Part shown: in pieces, positions 22,920-34,257 of the stretch
Numbering within the stretch: position 1 is the stretch's first letter
Layout: every line of letters starts with the position of its first letter
From: Galeruca laticollis
Lineage: Eukaryota > Arthropoda > Insecta > Coleoptera > Chrysomelidae
Reading direction: 5' to 3'
Length of the DNA stretch: 64,000 bases
Assembly (NCBI GenBank): GCA_963921935.1
Contig: OY998176.1
Location: 51,609,813 to 51,673,812 of the forward strand
Notes under the pieces: generated by a model
The model's database searches: none
What the model was told of the DNA's origin: nothing
The model's input: the letters and a program-made list of their open reading frames with translations, nothing else
Program-made: the position numbers and the translations under genes

Positions 22920-23260
22920 CATATTTTTTTATACAACTTTGTGGTTTCCCCATACTTTATTTATAATCCTACCCCAAATTTTCCCCAGAGTGTGTATACA
23001 TAGTGGATATGAGGACGAACTGAGAGAACAATCCTATCCTGGCGAAGGAAATCAAACCGTTTTAAGACCAGGCGTTCCCAGCCTAAATTCGACTGGATTT
23101 GCCTTACACGCTCTGCTGCATGTAATAAAAAGGAATTGGTGACGGCATTTGTTATACTGGTGACAGCGGACCGGGTATATAAGGGGTCAATTTTATCACG
23201 GTTGAGGGCCAAATTATTAAAATAGGGTCACCATAAGAGTGTATAACGAGGTCTTCATTT
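20276..23260. other. AT-rich interval without recognisable genes
   Basis: No family motif could be read in any frame. TAGGCTCCGT occurs twice near 20279 and 20321, and a GGCAAGG/CCTTGCC pair brackets the second copy. The rest is AT-rich, with a long (TA)n run at 22881-22915. Confidence 0.45.
22881..22915. repeat. (TA)n microsatellite
   Basis: About 17 uninterrupted TA units. Such runs often mark the 3' tail of RTE-type LINEs or simple slippage. No element body is recognisable next to this one. Confidence 0.9.
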
Positions 23261-23269
23261 ATTACACAG

Positions 23270-24971
23270 GCGATTATAGATAATTTGAACGACGACGAAG
23301 ATGATCTGGTTCCTGTTGAAGTCGGTAGTGATGACACTGATACAGATCATCCTGATGAATGCAGTGAGCATCTTTCTGACACGGACCAAGATGCTAGTGA
23401 AGATAGCATTGAGGAGAAAAGTGAAGACGAACAGGTACAATCAGTAAAATACTTTTACACCATAGATCAAAACGTAGAGTGGAGATAAACAACTCCACCG
23501 ATAAATGTTAGAACCAGAAGACATAACATTGTTTCTTGCTTACCAGTTACAAGACAAAGTGCAAGAAATGCATCCACCCCTCTCGAAACATTTTCTTTAT
23601 TTTTTGATGAAATAATTTTGAATTAACTTGTACAATATACAAATATGTACATTGCGAATGTGCGAGGAAATTTATCGAGAGAAAGAGACGCTAATGATGT
23701 AACACATGAATAAATGAGCGCATTTATAGGTCTACTTATTTTCAGTGGCGCTTTGAAGTTTTCACATCTAAATTTTGAGGAGTTGTGGGCAACAGATGGC
23801 ATAGGATGTGAAATGTTTCCCCTAACAATGTCGTCTAGAAGATTTCTTCTCCTATTAAGACGTCTAAGATTTGACGACCTCGCAACTCGAGATGGAAGAA
23901 AACAGACAGATAAGCTCGCTGCCGTTAGAGAGTTTATTGATATTTTGGCAGAAAATTTATCTTCTTCTTATTCAACAGGAGCATATGTTACAATCGACGA
24001 ACAAATGATTCCTCTTCGTGGTCCCTGCAGCTTTAGACAATATATACCAAACAAATCAGGCAAATATGGCATTAAAGTGTTTGCTATGGTAGATGCCAGG
24101 ACATTTCTTCTTCGAAATATATGCAGGGACTCATCCAGAAGGTCCGTATAGAACCAGTAAGTCGCCGTCAGACATTGTAAGACGTCTGCTTCAACCAATA
24201 AAAAGTACCAATCGTAATGTGACTACCGATAATTGGTATACAAGCTTACCTCTTGTGAGTTCATTACTCACAGATTATAAGTTGACGATGGTTGGTACCT
24301 TGCGAAAAAATAAAAAAGAGATTCCGAAAGAGTTTCTTCCTAACAGAACGAGGCCAGAAAAAAGTAGTCTTTTTGGTTTTACGGAAGACAATAGTTTCTT
24401 ATGTACCTAAAAAATCAAAGAGTGTCATTTTAGTGTCAAGCATGCACCATGATGATGAAATTGATGACTCCACTGGAGATTCACGTAAACCAGAAATAAT
24501 CACATTTTATAACTGTGCTAAGGTGGGGGTGGATGTTTGTGATCAACTTTGCCTAACATATAATGTAGGAAGGCGAACAAACAGGTAGACAATGGCAGTA
24601 TTTTTCCATCTTTTAAATGTTGCTGCTCACAATGCTCTGGTTATATATAAAATGAAAAAGGAAAACACAATGAACATTAAAAGGAGGGTATTTCTGAAAC
24701 AGAATTAGTAAAAAATCATCAAATATCTCGCTCCTCGTCTCAGTATCTCCCAAAAAATTTACGAAAGCGAATTCGCATTCAACAAGATATACTCGTACCT
24801 GACAATGTTTTGCAACAACCAAATGTACCTAGACCTTCACGGGGAAGGTGCGCCAGGTTCTCAAGAAATAATGACAAAAAACATTCAGTTAAATGCAATA
24901 ACTGTTCTAATTTTATTTGCAAAAATCACGTCATGTCAATTTTATGTACTGACTGTGTTGACAGTGATTAA
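23270..24971 (+). pseudogene. piggyBac-like transposase, nearly full length, decayed (piggyBac-2)
   Basis: An acidic N-terminus (NDDEDDLVPVEVGSDDTD) is followed by FSLFFDEIILN and the core FIGLLIFSGALKFSHLNFEE. Two catalytic aspartates lie in VTIDEQMIPLRG and TTDNWYTSLPL. The third lies in YNCAKVGVDVCDQL. The C-terminal cysteine-rich domain reads GRCARFSRNNDKK, VKCNNCSNFICKNH and ILCTDCVDSD, ending at the stop at 24969. Stops or frameshifts fall near 23487, 23620, 23710, 24110, 24400, 24585 and 24700. It represents a different piggyBac lineage from the copy at 12.2 kb, and I found no terminal repeats for it. Confidence 0.9.
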
Positions 24972-25006
24972 CTTGTTATAAATATGATAATTTTGTCGTA
25001 AGAATA

Positions 25007-26136
25007 AACCTATACCCGTAATAGGCGTATCCATGCATAGTTCTAGGGGTGGAAAGAGAAATTATTATTGAGAAGATACTATGAATAGGTTGTTGAATGG
25101 AGTCTGAAAGTTGCTAGGTGTCTGGAACATAGTGTGTAATGCACTGATAGATGTAGTGCAAATGTGAGAGGTGAATAAGGTTAAGCAAACTAAAGTAGAA
25201 GAAAGAATAAATAGAGGTGAATAATGGATAGAAGATAGGAAAGAATCATTCATTCGCCTTCTACGAATCAGCCGAGTGATGGGCGAAATATTCCTGGACC
25301 GGATCGACAGAGTTCTGAATTAACATTCATTTCCCTGAGTATTTGTAGATCCTCGAGCAAGTCTATCTTTCTGAAGTTGTTCCTGGGAATGTTATGCAGG
25401 ATTTTAGAGTGGCTTGATGGAGAAAAGTTGTGGTTAATCAACTTAATGTGGAAGCCGAAATTTGAAGAAGTGGGTTTGTTATGATGTTCCTTAATTCTAG
25501 TACCTAAAGCACGAGTAGTCCTACCCACATAAGTACATGGACAAGAATCACAAGTTAATTAATAGATACCATTTCTGTTAAGTTTATCAATAGCGTCTTT
25601 GTTCTTAGAGGAAATTGTGGAAATGGAACATTTAGATTCAAAGGAGATTTTAACATCTTCAAGATTGTTAGTGATAATCTTTGAAATTTCATCTGAAACT
25701 CCACCACAATAAGTCAATGAACGATACTGTGTCGGTTCGTTTTTGAGAACATCAGGGTAGGCTAAATTTCTTCTCAACCTCCTTGTTGTCTTCGAGACCA
25801 TACTATCAACAATTTGAGGAGAATAACCAATGCCAACTGTTTCAAGATATTCAGTTCTACGTTGTAATTATGTGGAGAAAGAGGGACCCTAAGTAATCTA
25901 TATACATAACAAGATATAGCAGACATTTTATGTTGAATAGGGTGGTTAGAATGTATTGGAATAAGATGATCAGTCTGTGTGGGTTTTCTGTATATGGAAA
26001 ATTCAATTTCAGAATCTTTCTTTGATAAAGTCAAATTCAAAGAATTTATTGAGCCATTGTTTTCGATTTTCAAGGTAAACTGTATGAAAGGATGGATATC
26101 GTTTAGTTTGCTGAGGTTACTGTATGCATCCCACAC
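25007..26136 (-). pseudogene. PLE-2 copy A: 5'-truncated RT C-terminus and GIY-YIG endonuclease
   Basis: From 26136 leftward: FIQFTLKIENNGSINSLNLT and EIEFSIYRKPTQTDHLIPIH, the end of a PLE reverse transcriptase. The connector is NEPTQYRSLTYCGG, and then come LNRNGIY (near 25560) and YVGRTTRALGTRIKEHHNKP, the GIY-YIG core with its arginine and histidine. It ends with LEDLQILREMNVNSELC near 25300. The coding part is broken near 25870 and 25555. It is one half of a head-to-head pair with copy B. Confidence 0.85.
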
Positions 26137-26943
26137 AGACTGATAATCTTATTCTCATACATTCTAACCACTCTATTCAACACACAATGTCTGCTATATC
26201 TTGTTATGTATATAGATTACTTAGGGTCCCTCTTTCTCCACATAATTACAACGTAGAACTGAATATCTTGAAACAGTTGGCATTGGTTATTCTCCTCAAA
26301 TTGTTGATAGTATGGTCTCGAAGACAACAAGGAGGTTGAGAAGAAATTTAGCCTACCCTGATGTTCACAAAAACGAACCGACACAGTATCGTTCATTGAC
26401 TTATTGTGGTGGAGTTTCAGATGAAATTTCAAAGATTATCACTTACAATCTTGAAGATGTTAAAATCTCCTTTAAATCTAAATGTTCCATTTCCACAATT
26501 TTCTCTAAGAACAAAGACGCTATTGATAAACTTAACAGAAATGGTATCTGTGAATTAACTTGTGATTCTTGTCCATCTACTTATGTGGGTAGGACTACTC
26601 GTCTTTAGGTATTAGAATTAAGGAACATCTCAACAAACCCAATTCTTATAATTTCAGCTCCCACATTAAGTTTAATAACCACAACTTTTCTCTATCACAA
26701 AACTCTAAAATCCTGCATAACATTCCCAGGAACAACTTCAGAAATATGGAATTGCTCGAGAATCTAGAAATACTCAGGGAAATGAATGTTAATTCAGAAC
26801 ACTGTCTCAACACCCAGGAACATCTTAATTGTGAACTTCAGCCTCTGTTTAAAACCTTGTGGACCTCTAGGGCTTTCGTCTCACCCTCCCACCGTGGCGA
26901 TCCGGTCCAGGAATATTTCGCCCAGCACTCGGCTGATTCCTAA
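26130..26943 (+). pseudogene. PLE-2 copy B coding remnant: RT C-terminus and GIY-YIG endonuclease
   Basis: Frames at 26130-26339, 26312-26608 and 26610-26943 carry the same protein as copy A with scattered differences (YPDVHKNEP against YPDVLKNEP). The GIY core reads ELTCDSCPSTYVGRTTR, and a stop follows at 26606. The catalytic RT core is absent, so the copy was truncated before or during insertion. Confidence 0.8.
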
Positions 26944-27149
26944 AAGGCGAATAAATGAGTCTTTCCCATCTTCTATCTACTCTTTACCTCTATTTCTTCT
27001 TCCTTCTACTTTAGTTTGCTCTACCTTATCCACCTCTCACATTTGCACTACATTACACACTGTGTTCCAGACACCTAGAAACTTTCAGACTGTATTCAAC
27101 AACCTATTCATGGTATCTTCTTAATAATAATTTTTCTTTCCACCCCTAG

Positions 27150-28130
27150 AACTATACATGGATACGCCTATTACGGGAATAGGTTTATCCTTAAGGCTGA
27201 TTCTACAATCATCTCTCAAACACATTGTTGGCTACTCACCAGGCTATGTATGGGTCATAGTTTGTCTCATAAGTAAACAATCAAATTTAATTTTATAAAA
27301 CACTCCCCTCATGAAACTTATCTGAGACATAACTAGGTTTGTTCTTGGAACTGGTTCCAGATCACCACAGTGTACGTCGGACACTATGCCATGCATGGGT
27401 CATAGTTTGGTTCAGCACACAAGCTATCTTATAAATTTGAGCAAATCATACCCCCCTTTTCACTTTTTCTTGATTTTTCTTCTTCTTCCGCGCATGCCTA
27501 TTATGGTTCTAGGTATGGCATATCTATTTTTATTCTAGTACATCTGCTATATTTCCACTCTCTTCATCAGTTTCCTATTTTTCGTGATATGCCTAGTGTG
27601 GATCTAGGTTTGCCACAAATATCTTATAACTTCACAACCACATTATTCCCTATTCATACAATTTTGACATATCTGCCATCCCTTCTTCTCTTTATAATCT
27701 CACTCGGCTTCTTCTCTTCTGTACATGCCTAGTATGGATCTAGGTTTGTCATAACTTTCCGTTGACTTCTTCTCTCTTGACTACAACTTCTGGCATATTC
27801 GCCACCCCTTTCTTCTCTTTACACCCCGTGTCTTCATGTACGTGCCTAGTATGGATCTAGGTTTGTCATAACTATCAAAAAACTCCTCAACCACATTGTT
27901 TTCTTGTAATCTAGCTATGTATGGGTCATGGTTGGGTTCATCAACAAGTGTTCTTTATCTTGCAGCTCTTATCATATTCTATCCTACCCTTTCACTCTTA
28001 ACATACTCCTATGAATTTTTCTCTTCTTGTACATGCCTAGTATGGGTCTAGGTGTGTAACAATTATTCTAAATTGAACAATGGCATTGTGTTCTTGACGC
28101 CGGGCATAGTTTGGGTCATCATGTCACAAT
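27150..28130 (+). repeat. Cluster of short repeated motifs in the PLE-2 3' region
   Basis: A motif near TGCCTAGTATGGATCTAGGT occurs at about 27495, 27590, 27726, 27844 and 28035, with a related form at 27165. A second motif, near CTATGTATGGGTCATAGTTT, occurs at about 27235, 27393, 27914 and 28103. Spacing is irregular, from 70 to 190 bp. The first motif is itself an inverted repeat (CCTAG...CTAGG). No protein is encoded. Confidence 0.7.
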
Positions 28131-28895
28131 CACTTTACCATTTACATCTAATTCATATGGGAGGCCATCAGCTGTTAGGTTCACCTTGCCAGCGTACTTT
28201 TCCACCTTCGCCACTAGATTATGTAAACTCCTCCATGGATGTATTTACGACCAAGTGTTTATTTTATGTTATCTAGCATTTTACACATACAGGTTTACTG
28301 CGCTTGTTTCCTGACTGGCTGGGGAATGGATTCAACCCCTAAGTCATTTTTCTATAGACAATCAAGGGTAGAGAGATGTTTCCTATTCATCTAAGTTAGA
28401 TGAATTTTGAGAATTTGAATTTGAATGGGGAGTTTTCAATTTCTTTTTTATTTTTAAATCTAAAATAAAAGTGATATATAAATTTTCCTTCAGTTTTCAG
28501 TTCACTATATGAATTTTTTCATCTTTTTATACATACATTTGATTCAATGTTCATCACACAAACACGTTTTATTGTTATACACTTATTGTTTTACTGCACG
28601 CTGGCTTATTAGCCACCGCCTACTAACGTCAAACTTGTCATCGGATATCATTTTGTTAACACTTCTGAATGGAACTTTTCATGACGTAAAATGTACTTGT
28701 ACACCCTCTTAAAAGGGTTTTTAATGTTTTTTAATCATTTCATTGTAACAATGACTTAACAACTTTTTTAAATTTTTTTTTAAAATTTTACAAACATAAT
28801 TTTATAGGACAGCTCTGAGAATGGCCTAATAGCCGAAAGTGCTTAGCTGGATTTTTAATAATAAATACACACTGAGTACTCGTCGTTTCAATCAC

Positions 28896-30880
28896 TTAAT
28901 TTATATCTAGTGTGTACACCATACCCAGAGAGTTCTAATTGAGAAAGTGTCCAGTTCAACCTTATTTTCATTAAACAAGCTAAAATATATTTCTCAGATA
29001 GCTTTGTGTGTTTTTATATAAGTTCAATTATAAAATAGAGTTGGGATAGTATCCTAATACATAAATCTTGGCATTTGCTCTATCTTGGATATTGTATTTT
29101 TTAAGACTCAATTTCTGATTTTCTCTTCTAAATAATTGTCTTCAGTACATTCACTTGATGATTTTGATGGAGAAGAATCAATGGAAGATCCTGATTGGGA
29201 TAGCATGTATGAGAAATATCTGTCATAAATTGGTTCTATTGAAAAAATTATTTTTTATTTGATTCCGATTGACCAGACAACAATGGTTTTTGGCTTCTTC
29301 CTTCGAATGGTTTATTGAGAGAAGTTGCATTTGACTGATATGTAGCCAGCATTATTGGTGATGATTTAGCATATTTCAAAGTTTCACAACACTGAACTTG
29401 TTTACTTCTATAGTGTTTTATAACACAATTATTTCATGAGCCTGTACTGGCTAAGCTTGCACTGCCTGGATACGGAGTTGAGCACTGCGTCGAACTACTA
29501 ACATGTAGTGCCTTATAAATAAACTTATACAACATCAACATTGAGTAACTTTAAAAAAGGTGAAATTTGTACACATATACACAATTATAACCAAGGAATT
29601 GTTTATAATATATGTTTATTGAAAATATTACCTTATTGTTGATGTTGATAAATTCGGAATAAACTCATAATGAATATCACAATTCTCCTAACAATATTAT
29701 GAACAATTCTCCTATAAACTATTGGAATATGTATATTTGCCCACGTACACTGAATTTTAATTTAAATTTTTGGTCAAGTTTATTAACACATCCATTAGTA
29801 AAGGAAAAGCGACATAAACAATAACGTCGTCAAATTTTATTGGGTCACTCCCCTCAAACGAGTATTCTTGTGACTATTTTAAATAAATGATTGATAGTCA
29901 TCAGTATATCAAAGCTATTCTGTTTTTTACCGCTCCAAGTTTTACAACATGTTTTTAGCGTTCCCCATATTTTTTCCCCATTTTGTACCCCATTTATGTT
30001 TTGTCAGACAATAAATAAATCCTTAAAGTATAAGAGCGCTTCAATTAAGGTATTAAATCACTATAATTGATGGTATTGCGTACGTTTAAGTTTTTACAAG
30101 CGACGTTTCGGGATAAATTTAGATCCTCTGCTATTTAAGAAAAGAAGAGAATGCGTTTTGTTGTGTATTTTTATCCACGAAATGTCAAATAGAGCAAAGA
30201 GGTTTGGATTTTCACTTTCGACACCTCTATTAAGGGTTTATTGTTTTGTCTTAGTATATTAGTTACTGATTTATATCATCCAGTTGAAAGTAAACCACTA
30301 AGATAGATATATTGACTTTGTTCATGCTTCAGAAGTAACAAAAATGTTTATGGCTTATTTAAATGCCAATATATTGACAATATAATATTTTTGTGATACA
30401 AAATTTGAATTCTATATATTCAAGCACTCCAGCAACCCTTTTTATTTATATCTAATACATCTATTATGGGAAACTGTAGATCACTATTTTATTTGTCGCT
30501 AACAATGCTTTTCCGAATACTCTCCGAAAACATCCAATCAATTCATAATATTTTTTTAAATCTCATTTATATTACGAACTATGAAATCTGTCTGGTGAAT
30601 ACTCAGCTATCAGTATTCATTATATCGTTTCTTCGATTCCACGTAAACATTTCCAAAAATTTATTCAGAGAAAGTCAAAAATTTATGGAATTGTTGTATA
30701 TTTGTGATAGCCCAAGGCCACATTCTAGGCTTAGCATATGGCATTGCAAAATTACACATAGAGTAGATTAAAAATAGTCTATATTTACAGTTTTTGTTTC
30801 TCAAATTACAATAGTTTAAAAAATAAAATATATACAGTGTGTGTACGCCGATGGACTGTCTATTTTTCGAAAAAACCTAT
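28896..30880. other. AT-rich interval; one exon-like segment and a PLE-type end
   Basis: Near 29119-29227, after a pyrimidine-rich stretch ending in AG, an open segment reads VHSLDDFDGEESMEDPDWDS and ends at a stop, like a small acidic last exon. At about 30085-30125 the minus strand reads GGATCTAAATTTATCCCGAA then ACGTCGCTTG, the style of a PLE 3' end. Nothing else is recognisable. Confidence 0.4.
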
Positions 30881-30894
30881 GTTATCTTTGTGTT

Positions 30895-31340
30895 AGTATT
30901 TTAAATGAAACTAAATGTTTCTAGCTAATTCCACAATATAATAAAAAATGTTGAAAATTTTTAAAAAAATGACAATTGTTTCGATAAATCAATATCATCG
31001 TCAGAATGACAGAAGTTACTCATTTGATGCCTATCTGATGTTTAGTAGTTATTTTTTGCTATACCAAGAAGTGATTAACTTAATATATCTCAATAAAAAA
31101 AAGAAGAAAATGTGATATTACAAATATTGAAGCTTAAATATTATTAGCCCTATGGTGATATCGTGGATATTATTTTTCCAATTAAGATCAGTAAAACTGT
31201 GCAATGATATGGGAAACCAGGAAAACTATATCTGCTGATCTTTACAATTATCACTTAAGAAGACAGTTAAATAGTGGAGAGCTCTCTAGATTTATCTGTT
31301 CATTGACGACTTCATATTGTGGGTTTCTTAAGTGTCTTCT
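30895..31340 (-). repeat. Left inverted terminal repeat of PLE-3
   Basis: This is the reverse complement of 33585-33985 with scattered changes. The shared blocks include the hammerhead-like core, the AATATTGAAGCTTA region, GATATCACCATAGGGC, and even the last codons of the GIY-YIG protein (HLRNPHYEVVNEQIN). This shows the left repeat was copied from the element's own 3' end. It has a short extra stretch near 31262-31290. Confidence 0.85.
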
Positions 31341-31544
31341 TATTTCCATCTCTTCAAGGAAATCCAGTTCTTGATCCTAATCTCTGAAGTAGATGTTTTG
31401 CGTAATGGGATTTATCTGGTTGTTTTAATCTGTATGCTCGTAAGTGTTACCTGTATCGGATTTCAAAATTTATGCTCAAAGAGTATGACTGAAGAAGAGT
31501 GTGAAAAATGGTTTAAGATAAGAGACTCAGAGACTCCTTAGACA

Positions 31545-33739
31545 ACTACATAAATGTTCTACATTCAGAACTCACGTTCAAACTACATCCAGTAGAATTT
31601 GACTGCTTAGATGACAAAATCAAAGTAAGTGCCAGCACGATGAAGCATAAGAAATTTCAGACACTAGAACAAAAGCTACATAAACTTGAACACACACAAC
31701 ATAGAATTCAATAATCTAAACATCATGAAACTGAAAGTACCTACATAACAACACACTTTTCACCACGATTTTGAAACCTTTCAGACACTAATTTTACGGA
31801 TAGTGAAATAAACTTTTCAAATAAAGGTTTAAAGTACAGCATACCATCAAAATTGACGAATATTATTAAACAAACTATAGCTACAGAGTTCAAAATAGCT
31901 TTAAAATCTAATTCAAATAATTTTCTTCATGAGAAATTAAAAATTCCCAATTTCATCAAACATATTGATGCTTCAAAAGTTGAACGTCAAACAAAAAATG
32001 ACACTACAGTTTTAAATGCAATAAAAAATAAAGTACAAGATAATAACGGCTACAAAATCTGATAAGGGGAACACAACTGTCATATTGACAACTGAAAATT
32101 ATAATTCGAAAATATATAACTTTATAGAATCTAGCAATGTAAAAGTTCTTAGAGCAGACCCAACAAAGAAGTTTTCTAATAATGTAAAGGATATTGTTAA
32201 TAATTCATATTATCTTTTAAATGATTACGAAAAGAGGTCCATGATAAATAAGAATCCTCAATGTCCACAATTATATGAAACCGTTAAATTACATAAAATA
32301 ACGAAGACAATTAGACCAGTAGTATCTTATGTTAATACTCCTAATATTATATTGGCAAAGAAGCTTAACAATATACTTAATAGTTACGGATATGCATCTA
32401 AATACTCAATTAGAAATTCAATAGAACTAATCAAAAAATTAAAAGCATTCAAATTACAAGATTACTAATATGTTCACTAAAATTCCTCCTAAAGAATGTC
32501 TAATACTTGTAAGAAAATTACTAGAAGATAAAAATATTAATCTAGGAATAATATCAGATATACTTAATTTATTTGATGTATGTATTAATCAGAATTATTT
32601 CCACTTTTGACAATAACATATATATTCAACATGAAGGCTTACCAATGGGAAGCCCTATATCACCTATTTTGGCAAACATATTCATGGACAGTTTGGAAAG
32701 AAAAATGTTTGAAAGTAATATTTCAAAAAATGTTTTATTTTGGTATAGATATGTAGATGACATATTAGCTTGTTTTATAGGTAGTGAACGACAATTAGAT
32801 ATAATCTTCAACTACATTAATAATTTACACCCAAAAATTAAATTTACATTAGAAGTTGGAGAAAATAACTCAATCAATTTTCTAGATTTGAAAATTCAAA
32901 AAGTCAATAATGTTCTTGATTATTCAATTTACCGAAAACCAACACACACTGATGTGACAATTCCATATAGTTCCAATCACCCCATGTCACACAAACTAGC
33001 GGCATATAATTAGATGATACATTAAGCATTTTCAGTTCCTATGAACAAAAGTAATTTTGTTAGAGGGACTTATACAATTAGGCAAATAGCAACATCCAAC
33101 GGTTATCCATTACAGATGATAAATAAACTAATTAATAAAAAAGAGGAAAAACAAATATTTCTTAAACAAACTGGAGAAATAAAAACTTATAAAATCATCA
33201 CATATGCAGGAAATATTTCTAATAATATTTCAAAGATAATATATTTAGCAACGAACACAACAATTTCTTTTAAAACAGAAAGTAACGTAAGTACAAAATT
33301 GTTAAAAGTTAAAACAAAAATACCCACATTAAAGAAATCAGGTATATATAAACTAAAATGTCCAGAATATAATGCTGTCTATTTGGGTCAGACCCTCGGA
33401 AATTTTGAAATTAGATACAGTGAACACTTACGAGCATACAGATTAAAACAACCAGATAAATCATATTACGCAAAACATCTACTTGACACCAACTATTCAT
33501 TGACATCTAACACAGAACTAGAAGTACTACATATTTGTGATAAGAAACAAGAACTGGAGTTCCTTGAAGAGTTGGAGATTATAAGACACTTAAGAAACCC
33601 ACATTATGAAGTCGTCAATGAACAGATAAATCTAGGGATAATTGTAAGGATCAGCAGATATAGTTTTCTTGGTTTTCTATATCAAAGCACAGTTATACTG
33701 ATCTTAATTGGAAAAATGATATCCAGGATATCACCATAG
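31545..33739 (+). pseudogene. PLE-3 reverse transcriptase and GIY-YIG endonuclease, few disruptions
   Basis: The N-terminal part (about 31550-31850) is followed by TKSDKGNTTVILTTENYNS and PQLYETVKLHKITKTIRPVV. The RT core follows: MFTKIPPKECLILVRKLLED, EGLPMGSPISPILANIFMDS and WYRYVDDILACF with both catalytic aspartates. The endonuclease reads SGIYKLKCPEYNAVYLGQT, then FEIRYSEHLRAY and a final FLEELEIIRHLRNPHYEVVN. Frameshifts or stops fall near 31710, 32060, 32465, 32608 and 33013. This is the best preserved PLE in the window, but it is not intact. Confidence 0.9.
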
Positions 33740-34030
33740 GGCTAATAATATCTAAGCTTCAATATTTGTAATATCACATCTCCTTCTTTTTTCTATTAAT
33801 TCACTTCTAGGTCTAGCCAAAAATAACTACTAAACATCAGGTAGCCATCAAATGAAATGTAACTTCTGTCATTCTGACGATGATATTCTGTTATCGAAAC
33901 AATTGTCAATTTTTTAGAATTTCCATCAATTTTCATTATATTTTGGAATTAGCTAGAAACATCCAGTTTCATTCAAAACACTATTATGAGTAGATTCCAC
34001 GAAGTAAGGGTCGAGAAAGTTAATTTCATT
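33585..34030 (+). repeat. Right terminal repeat and tail of PLE-3
   Basis: Positions 33585-33985 are the inverted partner of the left repeat. A further 45 bp or so (ATGAGTAGATTCCACGAAGT onward) occurs only on this side and forms the one-sided tail also present in the hairpin elements. The repeat overlaps the last codons of the endonuclease frame. Confidence 0.85.
33868..33920 (+). ncRNA. Candidate hammerhead ribozyme in the PLE-3 terminal repeat
   Basis: In order: CTGACGA (33874-33880, fits CUGANGA), a 4-bp stem GATA/TATC (33882-33885 and 33892-33895) with a 6-nt loop, GAAA (33896-33899), then a very short self-complementary stem ACAATTGT and GTC, with predicted cleavage after 33907. A one-base U lies between the core and the stem, which is not canonical. 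Bases on both sides start a further stem (ATT with AAT). PLEs are known to carry hammerheads with minimal stem III. A second copy is in the left repeat on the minus strand (core complement at 30998-31004). Activity is unproven. Confidence 0.5.
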
Positions 34031-34257
34031 ATCTGTGTGTCTTTATGCCTCCTTGCTTGCAAGCATAATCCATATGTTTTTACTATTAAAATAACTTTGC
34101 CCCTAGTATATAGTTATCCTATCGTCTTTTGGCTGGTGTTTTCTGGAAATGCAGATAAAAAACTGGGATTCGAAATGATACTGACGTTGGTTTTGGTTTT
34201 ATATAATTTGTGAACTGTATGGAGTATTACATCACAGTTTGTTAGACTGTAATGATT

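Larger units (their letters stand above)
26130..28895 (+). mobile_element. PLE-2 copy B, 5'-truncated, with long 3' region
   Basis: Coding sequence from 26130 to about 26940 repeats copy A in the opposite direction (SIQHTMSAISCYVYRLLRV, NEPTQYRSLTYCGG, STYVGRTTR, LEILREMNVNSEHC). It continues past the end of the inverted repeat (about 27190) into a 3' region with many short repeats. That region ends near 28895 after CTGAGAATGGCCTAATAGCC and GAAAGTGCTTAGCTGG. This is like the complementary-pair ends seen in PLE 3' termini. The exact 3' limit is inferred. Confidence 0.65.
30895..34030 (+). mobile_element. Nearly complete Penelope-like element with inverted terminal repeats (PLE-3)
   Basis: The element starts AGTATTTTAAATGAAAC and ends with the tail CGAAGTAAGGGTCGAGAAAG then TTAATTTCATT. 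It is flanked by ATCTTTGTGT (30884-30893) and ATCTGTGTGT (34031-34040), a 9-of-10 target duplication. About 400 bp at each end are inverted copies of each other. Some PLEs carry pseudo-LTRs in inverted orientation, and that is what these look like. Between them lies a reverse transcriptase and GIY-YIG reading frame with only a few breaks. The small hairpin elements elsewhere in the window share both ends with it. Confidence 0.85.

Noticed and set aside
30466..30771. Plus-strand open frame of 101 codons
   Set aside because: It has a hydrophobic, AT-driven composition and no family motif, and it sits in a region without other coding signals.
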